From NCBI GenBank assembly GCA_040752025.1, contig JBFMFR010000074.1, positions 1 to 23,354 of the forward strand: a stretch of DNA of 23,354 bases, read 5' to 3'. Made by a program: the position numbers and the translations under genes. The stretch's first letter is position 1, and the number at the start of each line of letters is the position of its first letter. Of this stretch, positions 20,904 to 23,354 are shown one piece after another. The notes under the pieces are model-generated. The model was not told the DNA's origin. It ran no database searches and was given only the letters and a program-made list of their open reading frames with translations. This DNA comes from JBFMFR01 sp040752025 (GTDB taxonomy: Bacteria; Chloroflexota; Anaerolineae; Anaerolineales; UBA4823).

Positions 20904-23354
20904 TCAGCGGGCAGTTTTCTTGAACTGATCTTGCAAGGGCTTATCCAGCGGCGAGCCGGCCCAGGCTTCCAGTGCTTCCCAGGTCTCGATGGTTTTCTCG
21001 AGCTGATCGTTGATCCGGCGGGGGGTATAGTGCGCCGGCCTGGCCGAATCGCGGGCGTGGCGGATGCGATCTTCAAGACCATCCCATTTCTTTTGCAGGC
21101 TGGCGGCGCGCTCCGCCAGCGCCTTCCAGCTTTGCTGGTAGGCAAGCAGTTGCTTCGGGTTTCCTTGCGCCTGGAGCGCAGGTTGTTTCTCGCTGCTGCC
21201 TTGATCAGCCAGGATTGCATCCCAGAGCAGCTTGCGGGCTTTTTCGTCGGCAGGACTGCGGGCCAGGTCGCCTGCCGCTTTCCACAGGTTTCTTTCGCCC
21301 AGGTACCAGCGTTGAACCTGGTCGAGGTGACGTTGGTCCAGGCCGGTCCACAAGCTGGCGCCAGACTGGTGCGCTTTCCAGCCCCGGATGCGAAGATTGG
21401 CGGCGTGCGCCACGAGTTCCCAACCCTGCGCCAGGGCGATGGTCTCGTCTGGCAACTCAGGCTGCTTTACGGGCTCTGGCCGGACCAGACGTTCCCAATT
21501 TTTGTATTGATCGTGTTCGCGCAGCGCTTTGAGATCCGGGTCACCTTTCTTGTCATCAAAAAGCCAGCCCTTGATCGACCAGCTTTGCGGGTCGCGAATG
21601 ACTTTTTCGAGCTGGTCCACTGCCAGATTAGCAAGTTCTTTCTGGCGGACTGCCGGATCAGTATCTCCTTCTTGCTGCACAAACGCGGACATGGCTAAAG
21701 CGTAGAAGCAAACGCCATTGTAACGAGCCTGCCAATTCATCCCCCACCATTTCCAGCGGCGCCAGAACAGCCTGGGGTTAGGGCAAACGATGCTGTCGAC
21801 TGCTGTCCTGAGGGCGTCGAGTTCGCTATTTTTCAGTTGTAGTTGTGTGCAGATTTTTGCCAGCGCGATTACCCTCTGGTAAGTGCGGCGTTGGCTTCCG
21901 GCAGGCCAGGGGCGCGCCAGGGGCGCCAGGTAGGAGCGCTGGCCAGCCTGCCAATCGAACGGATTGAGGGTCGCCAGCCACTCTCCGGCGAGGGTCGACC
22001 AATACGCCTGCGCTACCAGGCGATTGTATTGAAGAATGGCCAGATGCAGCCAGAGCATTTTCTGGCTATCAGGATCATCGATTTTCGCAAACAGACCTTC
22101 GATTTCTTGCTTTACCGGACCGCTTTTGGGTATAGATGGATCCTCCTGGATGAACTGCTCCAACAGAGCCTTCACTTGGTTTTTTTGCTGTGCATCTTTC
22201 CATTGGTCGGCAAGCTCCTCTTCGAAGGAGAAAACGGCCGCCAGCCGATAGCGCGGCTCCAGCAAGGTGGGCCAGCGCAGGACGATTTTTATGTATGCTT
22301 CCATTGCCTCCAGGTACTTCTTCTGCGTAGTCAGCAGGCTGCCGATGGGCAGGCGCACGATGACGTTGTTGAGTTCTTCCTGTGCGGCTTTCTGATAGCA
22401 GAGCAAGGCTTGCCCGGCATCCTTTGTGCGTTTGCCCTCCTGGTAATTCCCAAATGCCTCAGTGCTGTGGAAACGCGCCCAGGGAGGCGTGTTCTTCCAG
22501 ATACGCGGATGGCCAACTGCATGGCGATAGATTTGGTAGGCAGCTTTTTTGGCAACTTTTTCAGGGGAATCGGCCAGCAGGGTATCGACGGCTTCGATAT
22601 TGCCAGAAGTGTTTTTGATCTCCAGGATTAATTTGTAGGCTTTACCTTCTGCACACAGCGTGGTAGAGGCAGTGTACCCGATGCGGGCGAAGATCAGGTC
22701 CATGAAGATATCATAGATATCCGTAAGGTATTTTAGTATTGGTGCGGCCACAGCGGTTTTGGTGATGATGTTCTTTATCTGAGTTTTGATCGAAGAGGCG
22801 GGCTGCCCGCCTGGTGGGTCGAGGCCCAGGTCATTGAGGAGGTCGCGCATCTGGGCGGTCAATGCGTCGACCTGGATACTGCTATCGCCAGTGGCATTCT
22901 TTATAGCCTCGATTGTAACCGTTCCAGGATCGTGGCGGCGCACGACGCGAGACACCAGGCCTATGAGGATCACGAGCAGGATCAGGCAAGTCACCACCGT
23001 AGCCAGGTCGATGTCCAGGCCGAGGCCGAAGATGCGTTTGGACCACGATCTGGAAGACTGCTGCAGGCGGGCGATGAAGGCCTCCCAGTAATTCTGCGGG
23101 GCCGCCAGTTTTTGGGAAGGCACATGGATGGTAATGGTGGCTTCTGTTTTGCTCCTGTCTGGGGCAGTCAGCACGAGCAGGGCTTTGTAAGCCCCAGTCT
23201 CAGGTGGGCTTTGGCTCTCTTTTAGTTTAAAGTACAACCAGGCAGTCTCCCTGGCTTTCACCTCGAATGGGCCTTCTGCAACTTGTACCTGGCTATCATC
23301 GGTCATTTGTCCTTCATCGGCCAGGGTGATGCGCTGGAAATCCAACTGGATGCG
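20904..23354 (-). CDS. Large single-pass membrane protein with TPR-like helical region, unknown function (5' end outside window)
   Basis: The frame is open to the right window edge. A TTG at 23343-23345 could start it, but the codons before it (R-I-Q) continue without a stop or ribosome site, so it is treated as partial, with at least 816 residues visible. Counting from that TTG, residues about 17-76 look like a beta-sandwich extracytoplasmic domain (ARETAWLYFKLKE, YKALLVLTAP). A membrane helix lies at about 112-135 (LATVVTCLILLVILIGLV). The long C-terminal part is probably cytoplasmic. Residues about 293-375 look like tetratricopeptide-type helices, and the last 120 residues are Lys/Glu/Gln-rich and helical. 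I see no enzymatic motif and do not recognise the family. A role as a scaffold or signalling receptor is possible but unproven. Confidence 0.7.
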   Translation of the reverse strand, partial: RIQLDFQRITLADEGQMTDDSQVQVAEGPFEVKARETAWLYFKLKESQSPPETGAYKALLVLTAPDRSKTEATITIHVPSQKLAAPQNYWEAFIARLQQSSRSWSKRIFGLGLDIDLATVVTCLILLVILIGLVSRVVRRHDPGTVTIEAIKNATGDSSIQVDALTAQMRDLLNDLGLDPPGGQPASSIKTQIKNIITKTAVAAPILKYLTDIYDIFMDLIFARIGYTASTTLCAEGKAYKLILEIKNTSGNIEAVDTLLADSPEKVAKKAAYQIYRHAVGHPRIWKNTPPWARFHSTEAFGNYQEGKRTKDAGQALLCYQKAAQEELNNVIVRLPIGSLLTTQKKYLEAMEAYIKIVLRWPTLLEPRYRLAAVFSFEEELADQWKDAQQKNQVKALLEQFIQEDPSIPKSGPVKQEIEGLFAKIDDPDSQKMLWLHLAILQYNRLVAQAYWSTLAGEWLATLNPFDWQAGQRSYLAPLARPWPAGSQRRTYQRVIALAKICTQLQLKNSELDALRTAVDSIVCPNPRLFWRRWKWWGMNWQARYNGVCFYALAMSAFVQQEGDTDPAVRQKELANLAVDQLEKVIRDPQSWSIKGWLFDDKKGDPDLKALREHDQYKNWERLVRPEPVKQPELPDETIALAQGWELVAHAANLRIRGWKAHQSGASLWTGLDQRHLDQVQRWYLGERNLWKAAGDLARSPADEKARKLLWDAILADQGSSEKQPALQAQGNPKQLLAYQQSWKALAERAASLQKKWDGLEDRIRHARDSARPAHYTPRRINDQLEKTIETWEALEAWAGSPLDKPLQDQFKKTAR

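Noticed and set aside
1..23354. CRISPR array, rRNA, complete insertion sequence or phage genes
   Set aside because: No regularly spaced repeats, rRNA-like segment, transposase or phage structural gene was seen on either strand.

Overview
The window looks like part of a GC-rich Chloroflexota chromosome, most likely Anaerolineae or close relatives (inferred from gene content and style; no rRNA or marker gene is present). It holds about 17 protein genes plus RHS debris. No tRNA, rRNA, CRISPR array or intact insertion sequence was found.

Region 1 (1-4790, + strand) is an accessory RHS (polymorphic toxin) island. Two copies of the distal RHS core, at about 124-675 and 1749-2295, each lack their upstream part and each run into a different C-terminal tip. 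The first tip ends in a recognisable PIN-type nuclease fold and overlaps a small CxxC/CxxC protein that is probably its immunity partner. The second tip is unrecognised. It is followed after 4 bp by a membrane-anchored beta-propeller protein and then a small single-pass membrane protein. A third piece, from a more N-terminal part of an RHS core, lies downstream at 4516-4752, so the pieces are out of order. This is the layout expected of displaced (orphan) RHS tips.

Region 2 (4883-7434, +) is a two-gene operon for an exported molybdenum hydroxylase of the isoquinoline 1-oxidoreductase type: a 2Fe-2S subunit and a Tat/lipobox molybdopterin subunit. The latter appears to lack an internal segment. 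A perfect 10-bp palindrome sits directly before the operon.

Region 3 (7489-12558) is a divergent redox module. An OmpR-type regulator and a histidine kinase read leftward. Reading rightward are a PepSY protein with a Gly/His/Asp tail, a small Pro/Thr-rich membrane protein, an ApbE flavin transferase and a four-histidine ferric-reductase-like membrane protein. The shared promoter region carries 11-bp-spaced direct repeats at the -35 position of a TATAAT promoter. The genes suggest a regulated transmembrane electron-transfer system using a covalently bound flavin, but no canonical FMN_bind acceptor is present.

Region 4 (12655-20707, - strand) is a xylose uptake and catabolism locus. In transcription order it holds a ROK repressor (xylR-like), xylF (binding lipoprotein), xylG (ATPase), xylH (permease), xylA (isomerase) and xylB (kinase). 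The repressor gene has a consensus TTGACA-N16-TATAAT promoter with a near-perfect 19-bp palindrome just downstream. A 12-bp perfect hairpin separates xylF from xylG.

Region 5 (20904 to the right edge, -) is a large single-pass membrane protein of unknown function whose reading frame is open at the window boundary.
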